From Escallonia rubra (lineage: Eukaryota; Streptophyta; Magnoliopsida; Escalloniales; Escalloniaceae), in NCBI GenBank assembly GCA_033065855.1, contig JAVXUO010002465.1, positions 78,823-142,822 on the forward strand: DNA of 64,000 nucleotides. The letters are read 5' to 3'. The number at the start of each line of letters is the position of its first letter. Position 1 is the stretch's first letter. Under the pieces are notes generated by a model. That model was not told where the DNA came from. It saw nothing but the letters and a program-made list of their open reading frames with translations, and ran no database searches. The position numbers and the translations under genes are program-made. This document shows positions 1 through 10,896 of the stretch, piece after piece.

Positions 1-928
1 TTGAGCAGGTGGCATTGGTGGTGGTGGGGGTGTCAGTAGACAGATGATCATGGGTTGGCTTTGTTTTGCCCCGTGATTCTGTTTCTTCATTACATGTAAC
101 TGATCTGATCAATGAGATCTGTCATGCAAGGTTTTAAGCTGTTAAGGTTACATGATGATTATTGATTTTCTTGTCAAGTATAAGTTCCTTGAGCTGAATG
201 TAATCTGGAGAGCTTGTTTGAAAACCATAATAAATTGCAAGATTAATTCATGTCTTCATTGGGGTTGTGCTCTTAGTTTCCCTCTCATGGGGATGTATGG
301 CATTTATTGGTCTTTGCAGCTCTGTTTATGGTTTTATAAATCTATCTATAGTGCACTTGTTGTTCTCGTGGTTCGAAAGTTCCAACACTAATAGCGAATT
401 CTCTTTTAGGTTTAAAGTCAACCAAAATCTTGGTTATTTACATTAGCTTAGTTTCATAGTAACTGTGGCAATGCGCTTTTGCCATGCCAATGCGCTTTTG
501 CCATGCCAATGCATTGGGCTAATATATGTTGGACAGTTCTCTTTTAAGGTCAATGCCTTCTCGTGACAGATCATTTCCAGAGTCCCTGTCGTTTTTGGAC
601 TGCGTGACATTTGATGGGAAAACCTTTTAAAAAAGTAGGATTTATCTAGCTTCATGGCTTTAGCAGTGATAGGCTGGAACTTTCATTGGTTTAGATTGGC
701 TTGGTCACTTGAATCAAAGTCATGAACTCACTAGTTTATATTGCTAGGTTTGTAAAACGTTTGTACTTGGATGTTGGCTTATACAGCAGGTAGGGTTCTT
801 ACCTGAATTCAAAAAAAAAAAGTCATGAACTCATGCTGCTGTCATGCTCATATGAGAAACTGTCCATAGTCGTTCACTGTTTCACTTATCGTTTTACTTT
901 ATTTTCTGATGGTGAACCATGATCTTGG
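1..928. other. Left edge, no gene assigned
   Basis: No convincing coding region is visible. The first 113 bases contain a glycine-rich open stretch in one frame (A-G-G-I-G-G-G-G-G followed by about 15 codons and a stop) that could be the tail of a gene lying to the left, but nothing confirms it. A 19-bp unit (AATGCGCTTTTGCCATGCC) is repeated twice in tandem around 470-510. The rest is AT-rich and could include upstream or intronic sequence of the quinone-reductase relic that follows. Confidence 0.4.
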
Positions 929-1016
929 TACATTTACTACTCGATGTACGGATATGTTGAGAAACTGGCAGAAGAGATAAGCAAAGGAGCCGGAGAACAT
1001 TAAGGGAGGCTGCCCA

Positions 1017-1975
1017 CATGGGCAGAACCAAGAATTTTTTTTCAGGGGGTGCAAAAATTATATCGAATTTACCAAAAACTTTTATTAAAATAATATTAAA
1101 AACAAAATGCACTTATAAAGTATACAAAAAGTAGAGTCATTAAAGACTCTTTACAACTACAACACAAAAAAAAAGGAAAATACAAATTCACCATAATAAT
1201 TATATAGTGATAACAGTGAAGCCAAGGTGGCTAAAAATGAAGCTCATATTTAATTCTTGTTTAGGGTTTTTATAAGATTTCATCTTCTTTGTATAGTATT
1301 CAAAACAAAGGTTAACAAATAACAATTATATATAAGCTTTCTAAGGACTAAAGTGACCAAAATTCACATAAAACTGTCAATGGTTATTTGGTTAGACATA
1401 AGACATTATACATCAATGATCAATATAACTATATAAGGTATTCTAGATATTTAGTATAAAATGAAATAAATTCTTTTCTTTGTTTCTTTATTTATTTTGC
1501 ACCATTGTACAAATTATTAGAAGCGGTGATTCAAGCAACTCTGCAACTGAAGCAAAAAAGAAATGATAAAAGTTGAGCCTCACGCTATTTTGTGTCACTA
1601 AATGTCCAGTGACTCAGTGAGGCAGTGGAACTGTGGAAGGGGTCGAAGGGCTCAAGGGCATACGAACAGAAAACAATTGCAGAAGTCAGCAAAGCAGCCA
1701 GTACTCGGCACTCCCAGGCCCCAGCAGGCAGCAGCCGGCGTCGGTGCGGGACTCGCGGGAAGTCGTCGGCGGTCAAGATCTCAGATCTGGTTCTCGTTCT
1801 TCAAGGGTGACTGCCGAATGGTTCTTCAAGAGGTCGTCACTCGTTGACGGTCAAGATCTCAGATCTGCTGGTCCACTCGTCCGTCACGGCGTCACAACCG
1901 TCACTCCATCGTCCCTCGTCGAAGTTACCGTCGTTCAGATCTGGTCGCCGTGAGCTTCACTGTCCACCGGTGACT

Positions 1976-2016
<41 letters not shown>

Positions 2017-2164
2017 TCGATTGTGGGTCTCGGGGAACGGCCGAACGGGGTATCGGGGATTGGGGAACGGGGTCTGCAATTCCCAAAAACCACCCAAAAA
2101 AAAAATTGCCCAAAAGTCAGGGGGTGCTTCAACCCCCCCGTGTCACCACGTGGGTCCGCCCCTG
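1017..2164. mobile_element. Non-autonomous hAT-like DNA transposon (about 1.15 kb)
   Basis: The element is bounded by an exact 8-bp duplication GCTGCCCA (1009-1016 and 2165-2172), the length typical of hAT elements. Its ends are imperfect inverted repeats: left CATGGGCAGAACC, right (reverse complement) CAGGGGCGGACCC, 10 of 13 matching. Removing it and one duplication joins the quinone-reductase codons as K-G-G-C-P-Y-G-A-G. Inside are a 37-bp AG microsatellite (about 1978-2014) and a repeated GGTCAAGATCTCAGATCTG block (about 1769 and 1849). There is no transposase. The open frames inside it are low-complexity shadows. Confidence 0.75.
1978..2014. repeat. AG dinucleotide microsatellite
   Basis: A pure AG run of about 18 units lies inside the hAT-like element. 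It creates artificial Ser/Leu and Arg/Glu open frames on both strands. Confidence 0.95.
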
Positions 2165-2560
2165 GCTGCCCATATGGTGCTGGGACACATGCAGGAGCTG
2201 GCTCGAGACAACCCAGTAAACTTGAATTGGAGCAAGTTTTTCACCAAGGGAAGTACATTGCCGGCATTGCAAAGAATTTCATCCTACACTTTTTTTTATT
2301 TTCCTATTGAGTTCCAGTTCAGGTTCAAAAAATTGCATTGTTGGGCTTACTGGAATAAACGTGTACAATTGCCTACGCAGGTTGTCTCTAAATTATCTGT
2401 TCTGATAAATGTTCAAGTTTGCTTACGCTTCTTTCCAGTCATTGTTTGAGACTGAAATACATTAGATGGTATTACTTGAACAACAGATAATATGTATCCC
2501 GTTCTTTATTTTCGCCTATAATATCAGTAATGTCAAAAATCTATGTTTACTCATTCCATG

Positions 2561-2687
2561 CTCAACATCATTGAATGGGGTACGATAGTTGCTGACAACT
2601 TCAATGTCAAGCTCAACATCATTGAATGGGGTACGATAGTTGCTGACAACTTCAATGTCAAGCTCAACATCATTGAATGGGGTACGA
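2561..2687. repeat. 51-bp tandem repeat, 2.5 copies
   Basis: The unit beginning CTCAACATCATTGAATGGGG starts at 2561, 2612 and 2663, an exact 51-bp period. The copies look identical until the array ends near 2687. The unit is a multiple of three and stays open on the + strand (a 17-residue repeat beginning L-N-I-I-E-W-G-T), but no gene context supports translation. The lack of divergence points to a recent expansion. Confidence 0.95.
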
Positions 2688-2764
2688 AAAACTTACTCAT
2701 TTCAATTGTACTGAATATCAAAGTTCATCTCCATCTAAGCTGGTATCAAAATATGAGTTCACGG

Positions 2765-3266
2765 ACTTGATCCATCTCTATTAGTTTCAGACATGCCTAT
2801 AAATGAACCGAGTTATTCATGAACTGTTCGCGGTTCGTTCCCCAAAGAATTCGTTCATGTTCTTTTGTATAATATACGAACCGAATATTAACAAAATATT
2901 AGAGTTCATTTACTAAACGAGACGAGCATGAATATTTTAAAGTGTTCATGAATGTGTGCGTGAACAACTCGTCTGGATAATAACTTAATTATAATATATT
3001 CGAAATCCAAAAGTCATATAACTTAATTATATTATAAATTAGTTTAAACTTGAAAGCTCTAAAATTAGTTAGACAATTGGATCAAGTAAGGTGTAGTTCT
3101 GGTTTGGAAATAACTGGTTTGAACGAGAACACGAGTTTTCAAGTTCGAGTTCGACTCGTATAAATAAACGAACGAACTCGAGCCGAACACGAGTTTAATG
3201 AAACAAACCGCGAACGAGTTCGAACATAATTTTGAAGATACTTGGTCCATCTCTATTAGTTTCAGA
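2765..3266. mobile_element. Putative small insertion flanked by 27-bp direct repeats
   Basis: The 27-bp sequence starting ACTTGATCCATCTCTATTAG (2765-2791) recurs at 3240-3266 with one mismatch (A/G). The ~450 bp between is AT-rich and carries inverted arms near its ends: GAACTGTTCGCGGTTCGTT near 2821, and a related inverted copy with AACCGCGAACGAGTTCGAAC near 3209. No coding capacity is seen. It may be an unclassified non-autonomous element with a long target duplication, or an intervening segment between two duplicated blocks. Confidence 0.5.
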
Positions 3267-3290
3267 TACTTGTTCCTCTTTTCAAGCTAA

Positions 3291-3452
3291 ATGCACTGTG
3301 ATGCCTTTTTATTCGTTTTTATCAAAGCAAAAGAGTTCGACATGCCAGATGACCTCTCAAGAACAAATGAGCTGCTTGACAAAATTTCTAACGGGGAAAG
3401 ATTTGGGATAGAAGAGGTTGATTTGTTGTGTGCTTTGTTTAATACCACTTGA
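3291..3452 (+). CDS. Short unassigned open frame, possible exon remnant
   Basis: A 53-codon frame begins M-H-C-D-A-F-L-F-V-F-I-K and ends L-L-C-A-L-F-N-T-T. Its second half (D-L-S-R-T-N-E-L-L-D-K-I-S-N-G-E-R) has the balanced composition of real protein and is unlike the surrounding AT-rich DNA. I do not recognise the family. It could be a terminal exon or fragment of a gene broken by the insertions to its left. Confidence 0.2.
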   Translation: MHCDAFLFVFIKAKEFDMPDDLSRTNELLDKISNGERFGIEEVDLLCALFNTT

Positions 3453-3459
3453 GTTTGGA

Positions 3460-4300
3460 CTTTGGATCATGGATGTAAGAAAATTATGAGATTTGCAAAA
3501 TGTCATGCGTTTCAATCGTTCAAATTTGTAAGACGAGGAGTAATATACTTGTATTGTTATTCTTGATTATTTGAGTTTTTACACATTTTAGTAATATTAA
3601 TTTTACTACGTGAGAAAGTGTTTAAAAAAAAACCTCAAAGAATTGTCTTGTCAAACGCTTTTGGTTTCAGTTTTTTGAAAATCGTGCAACAGTTTTTTAA
3701 ACTGATGAAAAATAAAACCAAAATTTTCAGAAAAAGAAAAACTGAAAACTATGTCAAACGCTATCGTAGTTTAGCTTTTTCCAACTTCAACTACAAAAAT
3801 GTGATTTAGCAAATAAAATAAATTTTAGCAACTCGGGTCGTAGTGAATCCTTTCATATACGACAACTAATGGTCGCTAAAATTCTTCTTCTCGATCATGT
3901 ATGTGGTTTCATGACTCATTTTAAAAATGACTCTTTATGGATATTCTAGCGTATATGCTTGCACATATTGCATAACCCACGTTTAGTTTTTTTGATAAAG
4001 TACCTTAGCATCAAGGTTCAATCAAATGACTCCATATGGAACATACTCCATAATTTTATTTTATGTCCCCAACTTTATCTTAAACATTGGTCACCAATTG
4101 ACCTAATGATTGGGACATAAACTTAAAATTTGCTTCGGCCATTTACAGAATTTCTAACATGTATTGACAAGGACAAACATAACCCTCCAAAGAAACAGCT
4201 AGAACTATTAATTAGTAGTACATAAGAAACTAAAGAGTAGCTAAGAAAAAACATGGAGAAAGTACTTAAAACCAAAGTTGCTCTCTAGCTAATTATAGCA
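3460..4300. other. Intergenic region upstream of the receptor-like protein gene
   Basis: AT-rich sequence with no gene. It includes an imperfect inverted repeat (GTCAAACGCTTTTGG near 3651 and a related inverted ACTGAAAACTATGTCAAACG near 3740) that could be a small MITE. The promoter of the downstream gene should lie here, but I see no unambiguous TATA box. Confidence 0.4.
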
Positions 4301-7300
4301 ATGGAGTACCCTCTGACCAAATGTACGAGGATGTTCTTCTTGCTAGGAATGGTGATGATTGAGCTTCAGAGTTATGGAAGCTTGGGTTGCCTGGAAGATG
4401 AAAGGGCTGGGCTGATGAAACTCAAAGAGGCATTCCACAACCCTGCACGGTCTACTGCTCTTCATTCATGGGGTGGTGGTGAGGAGAGGGACTGCTGCAA
4501 ATGGGAAAGGGTGGTGTGTGACAACGCCACCAAGCGAGTCAGCCAACTCTCTCTCAGTCAGGCACGCTATTTCGGCAACCACTGGTTCCTCGACGCCTCT
4601 TTGTTTCTTCCTTTCCAAGAACTACAAAGTTTGAGCTTGGCGGATGATGCCTTGGCAGGTCAGTAACCTTCTCCTCATCCCTCCGTCCCTTGAAAAGAGA
4701 TATTATTCATTAGTCCACAATTCCATGACAACAGTTTGCACCAAGCCCGCACTCCAAGTGCTGTTGAATTGACTCTTAATGTTGATAATGCTGATACAGG
4801 TTTTAAAGGGGTACTTAATTTGACCAAGTTAGAAGTTTTGGATTTGAGATCAAACTCCTTCACAGAAATATCATCTTTGGATGTCATGAAATCCTTGAAG
4901 TCTCTAAACCTTGGCAATAATGATTTAAACAACTCACATCGTTTCAAAGGTAAGCCTCGACTCTACAAACTACGCATCAGCTTCTGCTATGTTTACTTGT
5001 AGATTGCCAAGTTAATGCACAGTACTTTGGCCATTCTAATTTGCTGCACAGAGTTAACTAATTTGACCAAATTGGAGATGCTGCATCTTGGTGATAATGG
5101 TTTAATGGAGATTCCCTCATCCATTTGGGCTCTTACCTCTTTGAAGGCCTTGTCTTTGAGGAACAATGGATTAACTGGCTTATTACCTCTCCGAGGTAAG
5201 TTAGCAAAAACTTTTGATCTGCATTCCTTTGAGAATTTTATTTCAATATGCTCCAAATGGTATTCAAATCGGGTTCATATTTTTCAAGGTTAATCCGTTC
5301 ATATTGCAAAACCTAGAGTATTTGTGGAATTCCTTGTCTATTTTAATCTGTTCTGTTAGGGCTCCTACATGACCCATTAATTACTTGTGTAGCATAACTT
5401 TGTTTTGAGGCCTTTGTGTTCCTTGAACTCTTTCAGTTGGTACTGATATCTTTCATGGATTTTATGAATCTGTGGCATCTAGAACATGCTCTCTGAGTGA
5501 TATATACTAGTTTCATAGACATGTGATGCAAGAGTAACTTATTTGTGATTGGAAGGCAAAAATCCCTTGTGTCACCAAGCCTTAAGCCTGATTTTCTCGA
5601 TTTCCATTGTTTTTCTGCACTAGCATGGCAGAGTAACTGGGGAGTTACCCTTCACTGTTTTTACATGACAATTTTATTATACTTATATTCAGAAACAAAC
5701 CTGGGAAAGAATAAAAATTTACTGTAATTGCTGTTGAGTTTGATGCATAAGCCAAGATTGGTATTCATAGTACTTTCATCTATTTATAGAACTATATTTG
5801 ACTTGTAACTTTCCAATTAATTTTGCAAGTTAACACACACCCAAGTACTTTTACAGGACTTTGCAAGTTGGTGAACCTTCAGGAGTTGGATTTAAGCAAC
5901 AACGGTTTTGAAGGAAATCTCCCTTCGTGTCTCGTGAACTTCATATCCCTCCGGCTGCTTGAACTTTCCCAAAACAGATTTGAAGGAGCCATTCCTTCAA
6001 CTCTCTTCCCTATTCTCAAGTCACTTGAGTATGTTTCCCTTTCTCATAACTTCTTTGAAGGATCATTTTCTTTTAGTTCATTAGCCAACAATTCCAACCT
6101 TGAGGTCTTCGAACTTGTTAGTGACAACAATGGTCTAAAGGTAGAGACGGAAAATCCACCTTGGACACCTCTATTTCAACTAAAATTCTTTCGTTTATCC
6201 AACTGTATACTCAACGACAAAAGTAGAGTTCTACCTAGCTTTCTTCTGAATCAGTTCGAGCTGAGAGTGATTGATTTAAGCCACAATAGCATTTCAGGAA
6301 CTATTCCAATGTGGTTGGTGGCAAATAACACAAAATTGGAATTTCTTAATCTTGCAAATAATTCCTTGACGGGCCCTCTAACGTTGCATTTGAACTCTAC
6401 TCACCTCGATATGTTTTGGTTTGATGTCTCTAGCAATCATATCCAAGGAGAGCTTCCATACCTCGTAGGTTCCACATTTCCTAATTTGATCACTTTGAAC
6501 GTGTCTAGCAATTTGTTTCAAGGTAGCATTCCTCCATCATTGGGAGATTTGAGAGTGTTGGATACATTGGACTTATCGAATAACAACTTTTCTGGGCAAC
6601 TACCCGAGCATCTGGTCACAGGTTGCGTCTCACTGGCAATTCTGAAACTGTCAAACAATAGCTTGCAAGGTCAATTTCTTCCATCAAAGTCAAACCTCAC
6701 AATGCTCGGTGCCCTATTTTTAGACAGCAATTTTTTCTTTGGAGAGATCCCACGTGGAATTTTGAACAGTTCCAAGCTATGGCTGTTGGATTTAAGCTAC
6801 AATTTTTTCTCAGGCAAAATTCCTGATTGGATCGGAGACTTGCCATTATATTCCCTCACTTTGTCAAACAATGCTTTAGAGGGACCTATACCGTCCGGTT
6901 TCTGCAAAAGCGATGAACTAAGATTTTTAGACCTTTCTTGGAACAACTTAAGTGATGGTGTACCTTCATGTGTGAACCTCTCATCCCTGCATTTCTTACA
7001 TTTGCAAGGAAATGAGTTTAGTGGCCCTTACCAAGTTTCCTATCATCACTTTTAGCTTCTTCTCTCGTGACATTCGATGTGACGGATAACAAATTATTAG
7101 GAAAGATTCCAAGTTGGATAAACTCATTCTCAAACTTGAGGGTTCTTCTCTTGGGAGGAAACAGCTTTGAAGGCCCCATTCCTCTCCAACTGTGTGATCT
7201 CGGAAACATCAGCATAATTGACCTTTCCCGCAATGAATTTTCTGGGTCAATACCATCTTGCCTGCATGGCATAAAAGTTGGTAATGAAAAAGCATTTGAT

Positions 7301-8007
7301 GACACGTTTAGAACTGAAATATATGGAGGTTATAGGTTTATGCGGTTACATTCGTATTCATATGAAAATCAAGTCAATGTGGACCAAGCTATTCCTGTTC
7401 CTATATCTATATCAGATGTTGAAGAAGAAGTGGAGTTCATAACGAAGAGTCGGTCAGAAACATACAAAGGAAATGTTTTGTACTTCATGTCTGGTATTGA
7501 TCTCTCATGGAACAAATTAACGGGTCCAGTCCCTTATGAAATCGGATACCTGAGTGACATCCATGCTTTAAACCTGTCACACAACCATTTAACCGGACCA
7601 ATCCCCGAATCTTTCTCTAACCTAAAGCAAATAGAAAGCTTGGACCTATGTCACAATAGCTTGAGCGGTCAGATTCCCCTGAAATTGGTTGAGCTGAACT
7701 ATTTATCAGTCTTCACAGTTGCTTACAATAACTTATCAGGTAGGACACCTGAGAGGAAGGCTCAATTTGCAACGTTTGACGAACATAGCTACGAGGGAAA
7801 TTCTCTTCTCTGTGGAGTGCCACTGGAGAGAAGATGTATCACCAATGAAGAGATGTCACCACCACCGCAACCTTCATATGCAGTACAAGATGACACATTT
7901 GAAGTTGCATTTTTATTACTTTTTGGCCAACTTATGCAGTGGCATTTGTAGGCATCATAGTGATTCTCTACTACTGTCCATACCATAAGCACCTAATGTG
8001 GATGTAA
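4301..8007 (+). pseudogene. LRR receptor-like protein (RLP), four exons, two frame breaks
   Basis: Cell-surface receptor-like protein lacking a kinase, a class that acts with SOBIR1/BAK1-type kinases in immunity or development. Exons: 4301-4658, 4800-4949, 5052-5195, 5857-8007; all three introns are GT-AG and phase 1. Order: signal peptide (residues 1-29), LRRNT cap (C-L-E-D-E-R-A-G-L, then W-x(8)-D-C-C-K-W), plant extracellular LRRs (L-x-x-L-D-L-S-x-N-x-F-x-G-x-I-P), an island near 7300-7470, final LRRs, a C-cap (E-G-N-S-L-L-C-G-V-P-L), an acidic stretch, one membrane helix and a short tail. Frame is lost by one missing base near 7026-7028 and again in the T5 run at 7910-7914; allowing for both, the product is about 934 residues with its stop at 8005-8007. 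Both breaks lie in short T runs, so they may be consensus-sequence errors rather than mutations. The layout resembles the Arabidopsis RLP1/RLP15 and Cuscuta-receptor-like group. Confidence 0.9.
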
Positions 8008-8193
8008 TTATTCCCAAGGGATATTGTGTGTTAGCAAATTCTAATTTTCTTTCCGGCGAACTTGTTTCCGCAAGATGCACCTTTTCTCAGATAAGAATAC
8101 AATATATCTACTTAATAGATGGAACTATCTGGAAGCCATAATTCTTGAGATATTGTGTAACTCTGGTACAACATACTTGTAAAAATGGTACAA

Positions 8194-8904
8194 TTAATAT
8201 TGAGTAGCAACATTTTCACAGCCCTTCCTGCCACGAAACTCGAGAAATATTAATGCAGCTCCGTAGTGTGCCAATGCACCCATGATCACAAAAATATGAA
8301 ATATTTGGTGACTGTGACCGGCTAGGTCAAACCACCCAGGCTTCCATCTCTCAGGGATTCGATTAACATAAAACTAACATAGTCCCATTCAGGTACGATA
8401 ATGCCATGACTGCTTCATATGCTAGGGTTATATTTCTCTGGGGCTCACTCCAATTAACAATGACAGCATGGATCGCGGGTATTAGGCCAAAAAGTCCCAT
8501 CGCAACAAACAGGAAGGCACGAAAGGAGCAAAATTTGCCCGTTGAAAGCACTGGTAAAAGCAAGGTTATGATGGTGGAAATTCCCATGATTGTGATTCCA
8601 CCGAGGTAGATGAACTGCCAGTGAGTGTCACATTCGAAGATGTTGTAAATTTGAGGGAAGAAAGAGGTGATTATCATGACTGATATACCAACATAGTCCA
8701 TCTGTAGCAATAGGAAGTTTATGTGGTGTGAGTGGCCGCAAAAGAGGTGGAAATGCTGCTTGAGAGGAGGCTGAACAATGAGCCACCTAGGAATACGAAA
8801 AATGGCCACCATGTAGCTGCCATTTCTGGTGACATGAGCTCCATTTCTTGTGGTGTTGTATGCTTCAAATCAATGAGTTTGGGTGTTCCATGCAACAGTT
8901 TGCA
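8194..8904 (-). pseudogene. Heptahelical transmembrane protein (HHP/PAQR, adiponectin-receptor-like), C-terminal part with frame breaks
   Basis: Minus-strand coding sequence matches the C-terminal two thirds of plant HHP proteins of the PAQR/hemolysin-III family. Visible signatures are W-W-P-F-F-V-F-L-G-G-S-L-F, H-L-F-C-G-H-S-H-H-I, M-D-Y-V-G-I-S-V-M-I-I-T-S-F-F-P, I-P-A-I-H-A-V-I-V-N-W and, after a frame change, [22 protein letters not shown] and A-L-A-H-Y-G-A, ending at a stop at 8194-8196. The conserved Asp and metal-binding His motifs of the family are present. Frame is lost by one missing base near 8748-8752 and one extra base near 8373-8379. The N-terminal exons with the first membrane segments are not visible up to 10 kb. 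Either a truncated pseudogene or a poorly resolved consensus. Confidence 0.85.
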
Positions 8905-9798
8905 TCAAAGATCTGAAGAAAACCCTAGATAGTATTACAACAAATGAATAAATTCATGAAATCCAGTTGAATGAATTTGCCTATATATGTTAAAGAGAAA
9001 AATAAGATCTCATTTCATGCCCTTGAACAATAGGAGCAACAAGCAGAATGCTATGAGAAGTTCGATGCTGGACAAAGTTGGCCAATCTTTCAGGTGAGGT
9101 CTTAACTTGCGGACTTTTTAAACTCAATTACTTTCGTCTTAAGAATATATATGGAGCTTTGAATTGGACATGAAATTGGAGTTAGCCGAACTTAATTCCG
9201 ACGGTTTTTCAACGGTTAGCTCAAACTGATATATTTCAATTCTAATTTTCTAAACCAGATATGAATTGTACACTGAATATAACTATATTAAACTCAAAGT
9301 TAGTTAGGGTTAGTACGCTGTGGTAAGTGACTAATGAAATATTACTATCAGAAATGTTTCAAGAACGCATAGTAATTGATTTTTTGGGTTGAATCCGAAT
9401 TGAAAAATCTCAACCAACCGGCCTAGAAACAGGCATGTCCAACTTTTAAAACCTAAAACCAAATAGCCGATCTATTTCAGTTTTTTTTCAGTTCGATTAT
9501 TTTGGATATTTCAAGTTGACCGGATAATGAGCAATTCATATTTGTGTTGTGGAACCCCGTGCAATCGGGAATCTCAGGCTTCGTTTCCTAACGATTTTTG
9601 TTCCCGTTCTTGTTTTTCACAAAGACCACAATATAGCAACACCAATTTGATCCGAAGGTAAAAATAGACCTGAATGTATTTGGATTAATATATTCACCCT
9701 GAAATAAAAAAAACAGAATCTAAAAAACATGGTTTGGATTAATATATAATCAGTTTTGATATTCTTTTAAATGGTTTTTACTTCATAGTTCATACACG

Positions 9799-9835
<37 letters not shown>

Positions 9836-10896
9836 TGAGAGAGAGAGAGAGAGAGAGAGGTGGGGGTTAAGATAAATAATTTGCCATGGAATCATATTGA
9901 CTAGGAGCTCCATGATTTCACAAAACTCAATGTATGTTATTGAATTGCATGCTAGGAAATACAAACATAGTTTTACTGAGATGGGATTCAAAGTGTCTCG
10001 AGCCTTGCTTTTCTCACTCTCGAGCCTTATTTTTGGGAGAGAGTTGGCCAATCTTTCAGGGTAAGGTCTATATATAGGTCCAAAAATTTAGGGATCCTTT
10101 TAAATCAATTCTTTTCTTTGGTCATAAGAATATATGGAGCTTTGAATTGGACATGAAATTGAGTTGGCCAAACTCAATTCCCAGGGGTGTTTACTCAAAT
10201 TAACCCGAACCGAAATATTTCAGTTTCAATGTTTTAAATCAAAAATTGAAATTTTCAAACCCATTTATGAAGAAAGAATTGGTTTCATTTCTTAACATTG
10301 TAGGCTTACATCTTTTAAGATGAACCGTATAAAAAACTCAAAGCATTTTCCATCCATGACTTAATCTCAGACACAAATCTGACATTTTCGGCATGCGCTA
10401 CTCTATTTTCTGACCTTATGTAGTACCATTGCAGGTTATACAAACAATTGAGGTTTCTCTTTACATCAGAGCTGCAATTGTTTCTGCATCGAAATTCACT
10501 TTGTCAATACTTGTTGGTCGGGGAATCTTTTCGTCAAATTTCTACTACTGCCCAGAGGAATTATTTTCATAGTTTCAGCTTCATTAGGTCAAAAGAGCTC
10601 CTCCAATAGCTGCTTCTTCCCCACCTTCATATCGAAACCTGTTAGCTTGTCAACAGTGTCCTCCAAGCATGTAATTTTCCGTGGCAATTGAATTGTAAAC
10701 ATGTATAACTGTGGGATCCATGGGTCATGCCATATCCTGACTTTCGCTACAAAATTGGCTAAACACGGTTTAGCTTGTCAACAGTGTCTTTCAAGCATTT
10801 AATTTTCCGGTATGTTCTCGATTGTTGTCGGATATGAGGATATTACGGATACCCGATACCTACATCACTTTTGCTACAAAATTTCGCACTTTCATC
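8905..10896. other. AT-rich intergenic DNA with a long direct repeat pair
   Basis: No gene is visible. Two related blocks (about 9070-9240 and 10044-10235) share GGCCAATCTTTCAGG at one end, then ATATGGAGCTTTGAATTGGA and CATGAAATTG, in the same orientation about 970 bp apart. They could be the diverged terminal repeats of a small element. A TG/GA compound microsatellite lies between them. Confidence 0.5.
9800..9859. repeat. Compound (TG)n(AG)n microsatellite
   Basis: About 16 TG units are followed by about 12 AG/GA units. The His-Thr and Leu-Ser frames on the minus strand here are artefacts of the repeat. Confidence 0.95.

Larger units (their letters stand above)
929..2290 (+). pseudogene. 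FQR1/WrbA-type NAD(P)H:quinone reductase relic, split by a transposon
   Basis: Two fragments of a flavodoxin-fold quinone reductase are visible. The first (929-1008) reads Y-I-Y-Y-S-M-Y-G-Y-V-E-K-L-A-E-E-I-S-K, which matches the start of the FMN-binding domain of plant FQR1 proteins (intact proteins carry Y-Y-S-M-Y-G-H-V-E). The second (about 2165-2278, with its first codons left of the insertion) reads C-P-Y-G-A-G-T-H-A-G-A-G-S-R-Q-P, then E-L-E-Q-V-F-H-Q-G-K-Y-I-A-G-I-A-K, the family's C-terminal signature. The central ~120 residues that should lie between are missing and the two parts are in different frames, so an internal deletion preceded the transposon insertion. Intact family members are about 200 residues and reduce quinones with two electrons in the cytosol or at the plasma membrane. 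This copy cannot encode one. Confidence 0.85.

Noticed and set aside
5545-5727. Plus-strand 60-codon frame within the receptor-like protein gene
   Set aside because: It lies inside intron 3 (5196-5856), and the LRR frame joins cleanly across that intron.
7719-7988. Plus-strand 89-codon frame overlapping the receptor-like protein tail
   Set aside because: Out-of-phase shadow. The LRR C-cap and membrane segment are in other frames explained by a one-base break at 7910-7914.
8406-8932. Two plus-strand frames at 8406-8609 and 8732-8932
   Set aside because: Both are antisense to the HHP/PAQR coding remnant, which has clear family motifs on the minus strand.
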